64,000 bases of DNA, from the NCBI GenBank assembly GCA_964640055.1, contig CAZXFH010000014.1, forward strand, positions 3,452 through 67,451, written 5' to 3'. Under the pieces are notes generated by a model. That model saw only the letters and a program-made list of their open reading frames with translations, was not told the DNA's origin and did no database searches. Each line of letters begins with the position of its first letter. Position 1 is the first letter of the stretch. The position numbers and the translations under genes were made by a program. Shown here one piece after another: positions 44,857 to 53,213 of this stretch. The stretch is from CAZXFH01 sp964640055 (GTDB taxonomy: Bacteria > Fidelibacterota > UBA2242 > JAFGTP01).

Positions 44857-46830
44857 ATGAAACGGTTAATCATAATTTTCAACATCATTATCATACTTAG
44901 CAGCCTGCTGGGCGCTTATGCCTTGAACTGGGCCAATTATGAGTATATCAATCCGGGTTCTGATGTGACCCGCAGCTTAGCTTATAGCCCTATTACGGAT
45001 CATCTCTATCTGGCCACGCGGTTCAATAATAAAGCTCGCATCATAATTCTCAATCCGGAAGATGGGACCACGTTAGGCATGCTGGATACCACTGCAAACG
45101 GTTTCCAGGGCGGGACCTATCGCCTCAACCAGGTCGCCGTCTCGGATGACGGCACTGTCTATGCTTGTAACCTGAGTGTCCCCAATATAAATGCTGCCGA
45201 TCAGTTCAAAATTTACCGCTACACTGATGAAAGTGTGGCACCCGAACTGATCTTCGAAGATGCTATGGACGGTAATCGCTACGGTGATTCCTTTGCTGCG
45301 ATCGGCTCCGGTGACAATACCTATTTATACGCCAGTGGATTTGATAGCGATAAGTTAGCTGTTTTTAAATCTACAAATAGAGTTACTCAAGTTGAAGATA
45401 TCATTACACTTCCATCAATTAATTCTGCACGCCATAGTATCTCTCCGACAGAACCAAGTGGTAATCTTTGGATTAGTGGAGCAGGAACATCAGATCCTCC
45501 TGTTCGATTAATTGATAATACCGGAAATATTCTTGTAGAGGTTCCAACTGATACAATGATAGGAGCTGCTGCCGGTGCGGCACATCCATGGAAATTAGGT
45601 CCATATAATCTTATATCAGCAATCCACACTAATGCACAAGCTCACACAATTCTCACAATACAATATAATGTTGATGAATTAGGAACATATTATCTTGATT
45701 ATTTTGGGAATAGATCCGATTCCCTGGCTACTGGAAATATAAATGCAACGTCAGTAATTAATTATGATTCTACACGCCATTCTTTATATGTATTAGACGG
45801 AACAAATTTTGTGTCATCATTCAACTTAGACAGTCTAGTACAAGTATCAACCCCCCGGGATACCGGACTGCTTGCCATTCAGTTGGATGGTAAGCGCCGG
45901 GAATACACCCATTATGAGAAATTAGCGACGGAAGGTGACCGCACCCTCTACTTCACCTGGTCCGATGATATTGTCTATACGGCCCTGAGTGGTAACACCC
46001 TCTATGCCCCCTATCAGGAACGGGGGCTTTATCTTGCCTTTAATACTGATCCTGATGGCAGCAATGGCACCAGCTCACCTCCCGATGGTTCTTCCGGGAT
46101 TCAGGAATTACCATTTAAGGCCGATGTTGTGGTCAAAATGGATTCCGATGATTGGACTAATTTGCAGGAGGATCCTGTTAGTGATAAATGGACCACGGGT
46201 ATGGTCTATCAGTGGAATGGCTCGGCCTGGTCAGAAAGCACGATCGAAGGACTGGATATTAATTACGGGGCCATGGGCATCATCGGGGATGGTAATGGCA
46301 GTCTGATTACCGAAGTGGGTGTCGCCCGCAGTCCCCAGGGCATGGGTAACACCGTCAGTCAAATGCAGGTCAAGGTCTACCTGGCGGAAACTGCTTCTGA
46401 CGGGAATGTATTGGCTGCTTTTCCCAATAACAATGAAACCGGTAACGGTGTTTCCTTTAGCAGCTATTATGAATTTAGCGATCTGGGTCATGGTGTCTAT
46501 CCGGCCTATGATGTGCATACGGTCGGTACGGGTACCGGGCTTGTATCCGAGCAACCGGTTGCAGAACAATATCAGCTGGCGCAGAATTATCCCAATCCCT
46601 TTAATCCGGTCACCACGATCGCATACACCCTCTCGCAACCGGGATGGGTGGAGCTGGCAATCTTTGATCTTCAGGGACGGCTGGTAACCAGAATCGTGCA
46701 ATCCCGGCAACAAAAAGGTCATTATAAACAGCGCTTTAATGCCCGGGAACAGGCCAGCGGTGTTTATTTTTACCGGCTGATGGTTGATGGAAAGATAATG
46801 ACCATTAAAAAAATGGCTTATTTGAAATAA
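44857..46830 (+). CDS. T9SS-exported beta-propeller-like protein, paralog 2 (mosaic)
   Basis: A 657-aa protein; ATG 44857 follows CGGAGG closely, and the earlier ATG at 44797 lies inside the preceding gene. The layout matches paralog 1: signal peptide, propeller-like N half, shared middle domain, T9SS sorting domain. The DNA is a patchwork. Bases 44857-45354 have ordinary composition and differ from paralog 1. Bases 45355-45850 are AT-rich (about 35% GC by hand count over seven lines) with low-GC codons (AGA, ACA, TCA, ATA). From 45853 the sequence becomes nearly identical to paralog 1. The C-terminal 60 residues diverge again. Confidence 0.85.
   Translation: MKRLIIIFNIIIILSSLLGAYALNWANYEYINPGSDVTRSLAYSPITDHLYLATRFNNKARIIILNPEDGTTLGMLDTTANGFQGGTYRLNQVAVSDDGTVYACNLSVPNINAADQFKIYRYTDESVAPELIFEDAMDGNRYGDSFAAIGSGDNTYLYASGFDSDKLAVFKSTNRVTQVEDIITLPSINSARHSISPTEPSGNLWISGAGTSDPPVRLIDNTGNILVEVPTDTMIGAAAGAAHPWKLGPYNLISAIHTNAQAHTILTIQYNVDELGTYYLDYFGNRSDSLATGNINATSVINYDSTRHSLYVLDGTNFVSSFNLDSLVQVSTPRDTGLLAIQLDGKRREYTHYEKLATEGDRTLYFTWSDDIVYTALSGNTLYAPYQERGLYLAFNTDPDGSNGTSSPPDGSSGIQELPFKADVVVKMDSDDWTNLQEDPVSDKWTTGMVYQWNGSAWSESTIEGLDINYGAMGIIGDGNGSLITEVGVARSPQGMGNTVSQMQVKVYLAETASDGNVLAAFPNNNETGNGVSFSSYYEFSDLGHGVYPAYDVHTVGTGTGLVSEQPVAEQYQLAQNYPNPFNPVTTIAYTLSQPGWVELAIFDLQGRLVTRIVQSRQQKGHYKQRFNAREQASGVYFYRLMVDGKIMTIKKMAYLK
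45908..46221 (+). repeat. Intragenic tract identical to the upstream paralog (copy 2)
   Basis: Second copy of the tract at 43918-44231, with no difference seen over about 314 bases. It starts about 58 bases downstream of the end of the low-GC block. Confidence 0.8.
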
Positions 46831-46857
46831 ACAAAAATAATATAAATTGAGGGTTTA

Positions 46858-48744
46858 ATGCACCGTTTCCTGTCTGTATTACTGACAACATTATTACTAT
46901 GTTCAACGCTCACCAGTTCTGTGTCGGAATTGCGGGGAACCTGGGTCGCCTGGGCCGGTACCAATGTGCCCTCTACCGATCAGATTGTAACCATTATGGA
47001 AAAACTGGCCGAAGCCAATTTCAATATGGTCTATGTCGATGTCTGGCGCTATGGTTATCCTTATTTCATCAGCGATGTTTTTAATAAATACGCCCGTTAC
47101 TACACGGATCCCTCTATCCATAACTTTCAGCAACCTGAACGAGATGTTTTAGCGGAAATGATCGTGGAAGCCCACCGGGTTGGTATGCAGGTTGAGGCCT
47201 GGTTTGAAGCCGGATTCAATGGTGCCGGCAACACCAGTAGTCCGCTCTATCAGATGAAGCCGGAATGGTTTGCCAAAAAGAAAGATGGCAGTACAGCCTA
47301 TTATGGACAAGCCGGCCCCGCCATGATCCACTGTCATCCCGAAGTGCAGCAATTCCTGATCGATCTGGCGCAGGAAGTGGTTCAAAAATATGATGTGGAT
47401 GGTATTCAAATGGACCGCATTCGCTATCCTTCCCGGGATTGTGGTTATGACACCCTCACCGTCAATCTGTACAAACAGGAGCATGGCGGCAGCGCACCAC
47501 CAGATGATATCAATGATCCGGAGTGGGTGCAATGGCGGGCCGACAAGTTAACCGAATTTATCGGCCGGTTTTATGATTCCTTAAAGGCCACCAATCCGGA
47601 TGTGATTATCTCCAATGCCACCATCCCCTGGGGGCCCATGGATTTCTGCCAGAACTGGTCAGCCTGGGCCAACCAGGGCTATCTGGATATCGTGATTCCC
47701 ATGCTCTATTACAACACCAATAGCTATTTCACCTACCAGTTGGAAAACAACAGCGAATTGGTGCAGGTCAATGATTTTGAGAGCATCTATCCCGGCGTGA
47801 CCACCGATGCCAATGGCAACTATACTGATCCGGCGCAGTTAGAGGCGATGATCTACACCACCCGGGATAAAGGTCTGCATGGCAATGTGCACTGGTATCA
47901 TGCCAACCTGATCTGGCATTCCAATGATTATTTAACCCACCTAAAACAGACGGTTTATGCCCAGCCGGCCGCGATTCCCTACCGACCGGCAGACTGGCGG
48001 CAACCCGCTATAATTATTGACGATACCTCTGCGAATGTCGTCAAAACCAATGGCTGGAACGCCTATAGTGGCAGTATTCCACTTTATAACGGTCGATGCC
48101 TGTATACTGATGCGGGCAATTCCGGTACCTGTACCTATTATTTTAATATTGAAAAAGCCGGTTGGTATGAACTATACGTCTTTATCAACACCCAGGTCAA
48201 TGCCAGCACCAATAGCAAATATACTGTCATTGCAGGCGGGACAAATCAGGATTACTGGGTTGATCAGACCATCCGGGGGAATGCGGGTCGCTGGGCAAAG
48301 TTAACCGACCTGTGGCTGGAAGCAGAGCAAAATCAAAAGGTGTTAACGCTGACAGCTAACAGCGGGGATGGCAATTTTGTATTTGCGGACGCGGCAATGC
48401 TGTTAAATACCAATCGACCACCCCAATATATTACTACCTTGGATGAGTCTGATAATGAATTTCTGAATGGAGTCGGTGCAAATCAGTTCGAACTGGACCA
48501 AAATTATCCGAATCCATTCAACGCGACCACCTTCATCCGCTTCCGGATAGCTAAAAAACAGCATTATCAGCTGGCTATCTTTGATACCAAAGGCAAACTG
48601 GTTAAAACCTTGTTTAATCAGGACATGGCTCCGGGGCATTACCATCTCCCGGTTGATATGAATGACGTTGCCAGCGGGGTCTATTTTTATACTCTTTCCT
48701 CTCCTGCCCGGCAGTTGAGCCAAAAGATGGTACTGATCAAATAA
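46858..48744 (+). CDS. Glycoside-hydrolase-like (GHL10) protein with golvesin-like and T9SS domains
   Basis: A 628-aa secreted protein. Residues about 25-360 match the GHL10 (glycosyl hydrolase-like 10) TIM-barrel: LRGTWVAWAGTNVPSTDQI, NMVYVDVWRYGYPYFISD, GMQVEAWFEAG, VDGIQMDRIRYPS, DIVIPMLYY. A golvesin C-terminal-like beta domain follows (about 380-515, VKTNGWNAYSGSIPLYNGRC to FADAAML), then a T9SS type A sorting domain (FELDQNYPNPFNATTFIRFR). The likely role is cleavage of an extracellular polysaccharide; the exact activity is unknown. It is the last gene of the plus-strand operon. Confidence 0.88.
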   Translation: MHRFLSVLLTTLLLCSTLTSSVSELRGTWVAWAGTNVPSTDQIVTIMEKLAEANFNMVYVDVWRYGYPYFISDVFNKYARYYTDPSIHNFQQPERDVLAEMIVEAHRVGMQVEAWFEAGFNGAGNTSSPLYQMKPEWFAKKKDGSTAYYGQAGPAMIHCHPEVQQFLIDLAQEVVQKYDVDGIQMDRIRYPSRDCGYDTLTVNLYKQEHGGSAPPDDINDPEWVQWRADKLTEFIGRFYDSLKATNPDVIISNATIPWGPMDFCQNWSAWANQGYLDIVIPMLYYNTNSYFTYQLENNSELVQVNDFESIYPGVTTDANGNYTDPAQLEAMIYTTRDKGLHGNVHWYHANLIWHSNDYLTHLKQTVYAQPAAIPYRPADWRQPAIIIDDTSANVVKTNGWNAYSGSIPLYNGRCLYTDAGNSGTCTYYFNIEKAGWYELYVFINTQVNASTNSKYTVIAGGTNQDYWVDQTIRGNAGRWAKLTDLWLEAEQNQKVLTLTANSGDGNFVFADAAMLLNTNRPPQYITTLDESDNEFLNGVGANQFELDQNYPNPFNATTFIRFRIAKKQHYQLAIFDTKGKLVKTLFNQDMAPGHYHLPVDMNDVASGVYFYTLSSPARQLSQKMVLIK

Positions 48745-48796
48745 TGCCTGCCTGCCGTGCAGGAAAATTCCAGAATACTCGCTATAAAAGATTAGC

Positions 48797-50003
48797 CTAT
48801 TCGAGCAGGGGCATTTTGCGGACCTGAGTATAATTATCTGTTTGTAACCGGTAAAAGTATATACCGCTCGGCAACTGCCTGCCATTAAAGCTGAAGACGT
48901 GGTCACCAGCCGGCAGATAGCCGGTCTGGATGATCGCAACTTTTTGTCCCATTAAATTATAAACACTAAGATCCATGTTTGTGGATTTTGGCAGACATAA
49001 ACTAATCCGGGTGACGGGATTAAAGGGATTCGGATAGTTCTGCGCGAGTGTAAAGAATTGTGGTGCTCCGTTACCTATGTTTGATTCCAGCAGGAGCTGT
49101 TAGTAATTCAACCATTTCTGCTTCTAATTTATCCGCGAATAAGGGTGCCCCCAACTGGGTGGTGGTCATTATGGTTGTTAAGGGCGTAATGCAAAATATT
49201 TTGGCTTCAGGTTGAAAAGAGCGCAGTGAATCCAGCAACTTTTCATACTGATAAAGTTTATCCGACAGTGGCTTATTATCCCGCATCCAGTCATTGAATC
49301 CCAGGGCAATCGTGATATAATCAACATGTTTATCCTTGAATAGCAAGGCCATCGGCCAACCAGTGCGTGCTCCGGCCACTGCCAGATTATACAAATTCCA
49401 GCCCCCGGACCGGTCCAGCACAAAAGGATAGGTTAAAAAAGAAGCGGACTGATGTCTGGTGCCATGGGTGATCGAATTGCCAATGGCCGCATAAACCGGC
49501 TTGTCAATCGGATCAATCTCATCGAGCTGATAACCCTCTTTCAGACTCAGCCCCGTTAAATCTACTGCATACAGGCTGGGTAGAACCACTTCATAAGAAA
49601 CTGAGGTACCACTATCAGGTGCATAGATGGTAAAACTAAGCTGCTCCTCAATGGCGATCTGGACACTCTCCGCATAGATGGCAAATCCGTTTTGCAGACT
49701 CATTGTCCCGCCCTCTTCCCGTACCTCAAAGATTAAGTCGATATAGAGACTGGCGGTTCTAAATCGAATCCGGACTCCGGTTTGCGTATAGGCATAGGGC
49801 TATGAAGTGGCTGAGATCCCGGATTCAGGTTGAGTGAGCACATTGTCTGTATGGCGATTGAATACCACTTTGGAGGAGCATACTTCGGTAAACCAGGCAC
49901 CCACGTACTGGATATCAGGATGGTCTAACGGGACCGATACATCACCATCAAGATTGCTGAATAGTAAAGCGATCCAAATCAGGGTAGATATGCGTTTTAG
50001 CAT
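48797..50003 (-). pseudogene. Broken SGNH/GDSL hydrolase with T9SS domain
   Basis: The gene starts at ATG 50003 with AGAAGG ahead and a signal peptide (ISTLIWIALLFSNLDG). An in-frame TAG at 49800-49802 stops it; the same frame continues after it (PYAYTQTGVRIRFRTASLYI). SGNH motifs follow: block I AIGNSITHGTRH, a Gly block around VAGARTG, and block III ALGFNDW. Near 49090 the frame is lost and a neighbouring frame encodes the T9SS sorting domain (FTLAQNYPNPFNPVTRISLC), ending at TAG 48797. The D-x2-H block V that should precede the sorting domain is missing, so a deletion is likely. Three separate defects argue against a sequencing error. Confidence 0.85.
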
Positions 50004-50025
50004 CCTTCTCTCCCTTGTTCACAGA

Positions 50026-50504
50026 ATCGAGTAGGAGGGCTCACGCCCTCCGACCTCTCACACCACCGTACGTCCCGCAAAGGCGGGATACAGCGCTTCA
50101 TATGCGAGGCCCAGGAATTCCACCACGGGCCTCTGCCATTGGCGCCACAGGATTGCCCGGAGCCTTCTCCGTATCCATTCAGCCAGTTCCTCAAAGACAC
50201 GTTTCACCTCTGCAAGCCGGAAGTAATGTATCCAGCCCAGCAGCGGTCCTCTGATTTCCGCTATGAATTTCTGCAAGTACTGGACTTTGAGTCTATTAGT
50301 CCTCTCATCCGAGATGACGGCCTCCTATGTCCCGACAAGTCGGGATTCTCAGGCCCGTGCTTTGCCTGCCGCTTCCTTCAGATTCCACCTCACCATGGAC
50401 ACCCTTGCTGTTCAGCTAACCGTTCCCCTTGCCGGGCCGGTAGAGGACTTCCGATTACATTGTCGATAAGTCACCTTCAACTGATTGCGCCCTGCCGGGC
50501 GCAC
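50026..50504 (-). mobile_element. Group IIC-type intron relic with maturase fragments
   Basis: On the minus strand it starts GTGCG at 50504 and ends CTCGAT at 50026 (479 bases). The 5' 232 bases match the relic at 29531-30220. The 3' part keeps the domain V-like (TCCCGC/GCGGGA) and VI-like (GGAGGGC/GCCCTCC) hairpins. Between them only C-terminal pieces of the reverse transcriptase/maturase remain. As with the other copy, the sequence before the 5' end is a terminator ending TTTTTTTA, the class IIC target. Confidence 0.88.
50058..50276 (-). pseudogene. Group II intron reverse transcriptase/maturase fragment
   Basis: One frame reads GWIHYFRLAEVKRVFEELAE and then WIRRRLRAILWRQWQRP, the characteristic maturase C-terminal (GIIM) segment of intron-encoded proteins. 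The next conserved piece (NGRGPWWNSWASHMK) appears in a different frame at about 50090-50140, so a deletion with frameshift has removed the link. The upstream reverse-transcriptase domains are gone. Confidence 0.9.
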
Positions 50505-50505
50505 T

Positions 50506-50542
50506 AAAAAAAGCCCGTTATCTATAAGAATAACGGGCTTTT
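50506..50542 (-). terminator. Intrinsic terminator of rpsU
   Basis: An 11-bp stem AAGCCCGTTAT/ATAACGGGCTT around an eight- to nine-base loop, followed on the minus strand by seven T. The intron relic begins one base (A) after the T run. It terminates the rpsU transcript 30 bases after the stop codon. Confidence 0.92.
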
Positions 50543-50571
50543 CGAAACCATTGGTTACTTCTGATTACTTT

Positions 50572-50772
50572 TTACCGTCTTTTTTTAAACATATTTCGTC
50601 GACGTAACCGCTTAATGGCATTGGCTTTTTTCATTTTTCGTTCTGCACTCGGTTTAACATAATAGGTATTTTTTTTATAATCCTTCATAATACCTGCTTT
50701 TTCAAATTTCTTTTTAAACCGTCTCAGAGCACGATCAATCGATTCACCTCTGCGAACATTCACCTCTACCAT
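50572..50772 (-). CDS. rpsU: 30S ribosomal protein S21
   Basis: A 66-aa basic protein with the S21 signature VRRGESIDRALRRFKKKFEKAG and a basic C-terminal tail (KRLRRRNMFKKRR). It lies 26 bases after the sigma factor gene, so the pair is probably co-transcribed and ends at the adjacent terminator. Confidence 0.97.
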   Translation of the reverse strand: MVEVNVRRGESIDRALRRFKKKFEKAGIMKDYKKNTYYVKPSAERKMKKANAIKRLRRRNMFKKRR

Positions 50773-50798
50773 GTAATAGAACTCACCTCACTTTCAAA

Positions 50799-51656
50799 TT
50801 AACCTAAATAGGATCTTAGGCGTTCACTTCTGGTTTTGTGACGTAGCCGGTTTATGGCCTTTTCTTTAATCTGCCGGACGCGTTCCCGTGTCAAGTTAAA
50901 CTCATCGCCGATCTCGTTCAGGGTTAAAGAGTATTCACGGTCGATCCCAAAGTACATCTGGATGACCTGTCGTTCCCGGTCTTTCAGGGTATTCAGGCTT
51001 TCGCGGATCTCCTGTTTCAGGGATGAACCCATCAGATCCTGATCGGGAGTATCCTGATTTTCATCCCCGATGACATCGATAAGTGCATTTTTCTCACCAT
51101 CCTGAAAGGGCTGATCCAGGGATTGATGGCGACGGGAAATGCGGATAGCATTGGAGACATCCTCCGCATTCATTTCCAGACTGTTGGCAATTTCATCTTG
51201 CTGGGGCGTTCTCTCGTTGGTCTTTTCCAGATCTTCGGCTTTTTTAGTTATTTTGCTGATGGTACCGACCCGGTTCAAGGGCAATCGCACAATGCGGGAA
51301 TGTTCCGCCAGGGCCTGTAAAATCGACTGTCTGATCCACCAGACCGCGTAGGAAATAAATTTAAAGCCCCGGGTTTCATCAAAGCGATGGGCGGCTTTTA
51401 TCAAGCCCAGATTACCTTCATTAATCAAATCTGTCAAAGGTAAGCCTTGACCCTGATAATCCTTGGCGACACTGACTACAAAGCGCAAGTTGGACTCGGT
51501 TAATTTCTGGAGAGCAGCCCGATCCCCTTGCCGGACCCGCTGCGCCATCTCCACCTCTTCATCCGGTGAGAGTGGCTCATATTTACTGATTTCCTCCAAG
51601 TATTTACCCAGCGCCCGATTGGCGTCTGATTTGGTTTTTTTAGCCTTTTTTCCCAT
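50799..51656 (-). CDS. rpoD: RNA polymerase sigma factor, RpoD-type without region 1.1
   Basis: A 285-aa group 1/2 sigma factor: region 1.2 (ALGKYLEEISKYEPLSPDEE), region 2 with the core-binding and -10-recognition helices (LIKAAHRFDETRGFKFISYA, VWWIRQSILQALAEHS), region 3 (LPLNRVGTISKI), and region 4 with the -35 helix-turn-helix (LTLNEIGDEFNLTRERVRQI). It lacks region 1.1 and the non-conserved insertion, as do the primary sigma factors of Bacteroidota and relatives. It is therefore probably the housekeeping sigma, although a group 2 paralog cannot be excluded from this window. Confidence 0.92.
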   Translation of the reverse strand: MGKKAKKTKSDANRALGKYLEEISKYEPLSPDEEVEMAQRVRQGDRAALQKLTESNLRFVVSVAKDYQGQGLPLTDLINEGNLGLIKAAHRFDETRGFKFISYAVWWIRQSILQALAEHSRIVRLPLNRVGTISKITKKAEDLEKTNERTPQQDEIANSLEMNAEDVSNAIRISRRHQSLDQPFQDGEKNALIDVIGDENQDTPDQDLMGSSLKQEIRESLNTLKDRERQVIQMYFGIDREYSLTLNEIGDEFNLTRERVRQIKEKAINRLRHKTRSERLRSYLG

Positions 51657-51941
51657 TTATATAAAACCCCATTTTTTTTATATTAATGAATCAAACAAAA
51701 AAACCAAAATGGTTATCTAATCGTTTTTTTAAAGTTCCAGTTTGATCCGATCTGTTCGATAAAAAAAAATTTATCAGGTTACAAACATCCTATAATTTTA
51801 AATCGAATATTTTTTTAAAGCAACAAAATTTATCGTACTTTAATTTGAATCCGGTTCTTAAATAAAATTTATAGCCCAAAGTTCCCCTTGCTGTGCGATT
51901 TTTTTGCTGCACTCCGGTTGCATTTTTCCCTAAAACACGGA

Positions 51942-53129
51942 TTATATCCAGGTCTGATACATCTTTACTAATTCATTCACCTTTTTCAGATAGTGTTTGG
52001 TCTCGTCATAGGGCAGATCACGGGCTAATTTTTGATATACCCACCGGGGATTATTAGCGTTAACCGTCTTAGAGGTGCTTCCCAACTTTGTGTTACCGGT
52101 AATGGCGCGGGCCACATTGCCCGGTCCGGTGTTATAGGCACAGATGGTACAGTACCAGGCTTTTTCATCATTGATTATATTTTTAAAATAAACATAACGG
52201 ATTTTGGCTAAATAGGCACAGCCCAATTCGATATTATTGTTGGGCACATACAGATAGTCGGCCTTGAGAAGGCGATCCCGCTTATAAACATAATTATAGG
52301 CGTCCCGCGCCCCTGATCGGGGAACCAATTGCATTAATCCGAAAGCCGGGATATAGGATTTGGCCCGGGGATTAAAATAGGATTCGGTATGCATAACCGC
52401 AAAGGCCACGCTGGGATCGATTTTAAAGCGTTTGGCCTGCCTAAGGACTTCGGCACGGAATTCTTTGGCCCTAATCTCAATATGGTTGGGTACCAGGCTG
52501 ACCTTGACCGAATATTTGACGCGGCTTTTACCATCCCGGGCTTTATATTTTTTCTGCTTGATCTCTTTTTTCTGGACAACCTCTTTGGTATAGGTTTCCG
52601 CATTAGCGCGGGTTACTTTTGCGCCCCCACCGGTTTTCAGCTGATCCTTTAACAAGGGCTTATCACCGGCCGATTTTTTCTCGGTCAGATTTTTTAATTT
52701 TTTCTGGATTCTGGTTTTGGCCTTTTGCTCGGCCTCGGGATTGTCAGCCTCCTGAATGACTTCCACTTCCACAACGCCCTCTTTGAAGTCCACACTGCCC
52801 CGGGCGTTCAGGTCCTGATCATAATCGACCATTTCTTCTTTGGTATCATGCCGGAATTCTTCCCATTTCTTTTTGATGGCCGCTTCCATGGCTTCCATTT
52901 CCGCCTTGATTTGTTTTTCATAAGCCTCGTATTCACGACTGATTTCCTCCTGGTAATAGCGGAAATCATCGGCCACCTGTTGCATATAGGCCTGATCCTC
53001 AGCTTGAATTGCTTCCAATGCCTTGCGCTGTTCTTCCATGATTTCTTCGACGGTTTTTTGCTTCTGTTGAGCAATTGGAAACACCATAGTGATCAACAAT
53101 AGGATTAGCAATAGATTCATTTTACGCAT
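51942..53129 (-). CDS. MltC-like lytic murein transglycosylase
   Basis: About 395 aa with signal peptide (MNLLLILLLITMVFPIAQ). After it come a long Glu/Gln-rich coiled coil (residues about 25-100) and a DUF3393-like region, and then a C-terminal SLT domain (about 225-395) with the catalytic Glu in VMHTESYFNPRAKS, FGLMQLVPRSGARDAY and a substrate motif CAYNTGPGNVARAI. It cleaves peptidoglycan glycan strands to anhydro-muropeptides in the periplasm. ATG 53129 has AGAGG seven bases upstream. No lipobox Cys is visible, unlike E. coli MltC. Confidence 0.88.
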   Translation of the reverse strand: MRKMNLLLILLLITMVFPIAQQKQKTVEEIMEEQRKALEAIQAEDQAYMQQVADDFRYYQEEISREYEAYEKQIKAEMEAMEAAIKKKWEEFRHDTKEEMVDYDQDLNARGSVDFKEGVVEVEVIQEADNPEAEQKAKTRIQKKLKNLTEKKSAGDKPLLKDQLKTGGGAKVTRANAETYTKEVVQKKEIKQKKYKARDGKSRVKYSVKVSLVPNHIEIRAKEFRAEVLRQAKRFKIDPSVAFAVMHTESYFNPRAKSYIPAFGLMQLVPRSGARDAYNYVYKRDRLLKADYLYVPNNNIELGCAYLAKIRYVYFKNIINDEKAWYCTICAYNTGPGNVARAITGNTKLGSTSKTVNANNPRWVYQKLARDLPYDETKHYLKKVNELVKMYQTWI

Positions 53130-53213
53130 ATTCACACCTCTGTATATAAAATAATAACTTTTTTAAATTTGTCAACTATGCCCGCTTTTTATTCCAAACC
53201 AAGGCTCAATATA

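Noticed and set aside
48745..48796. Small GC-rich hairpin between convergent genes as a terminator
   Set aside because: Only about five base pairs (CCTGC/GCAGG) and no T run, so it is too weak to call.
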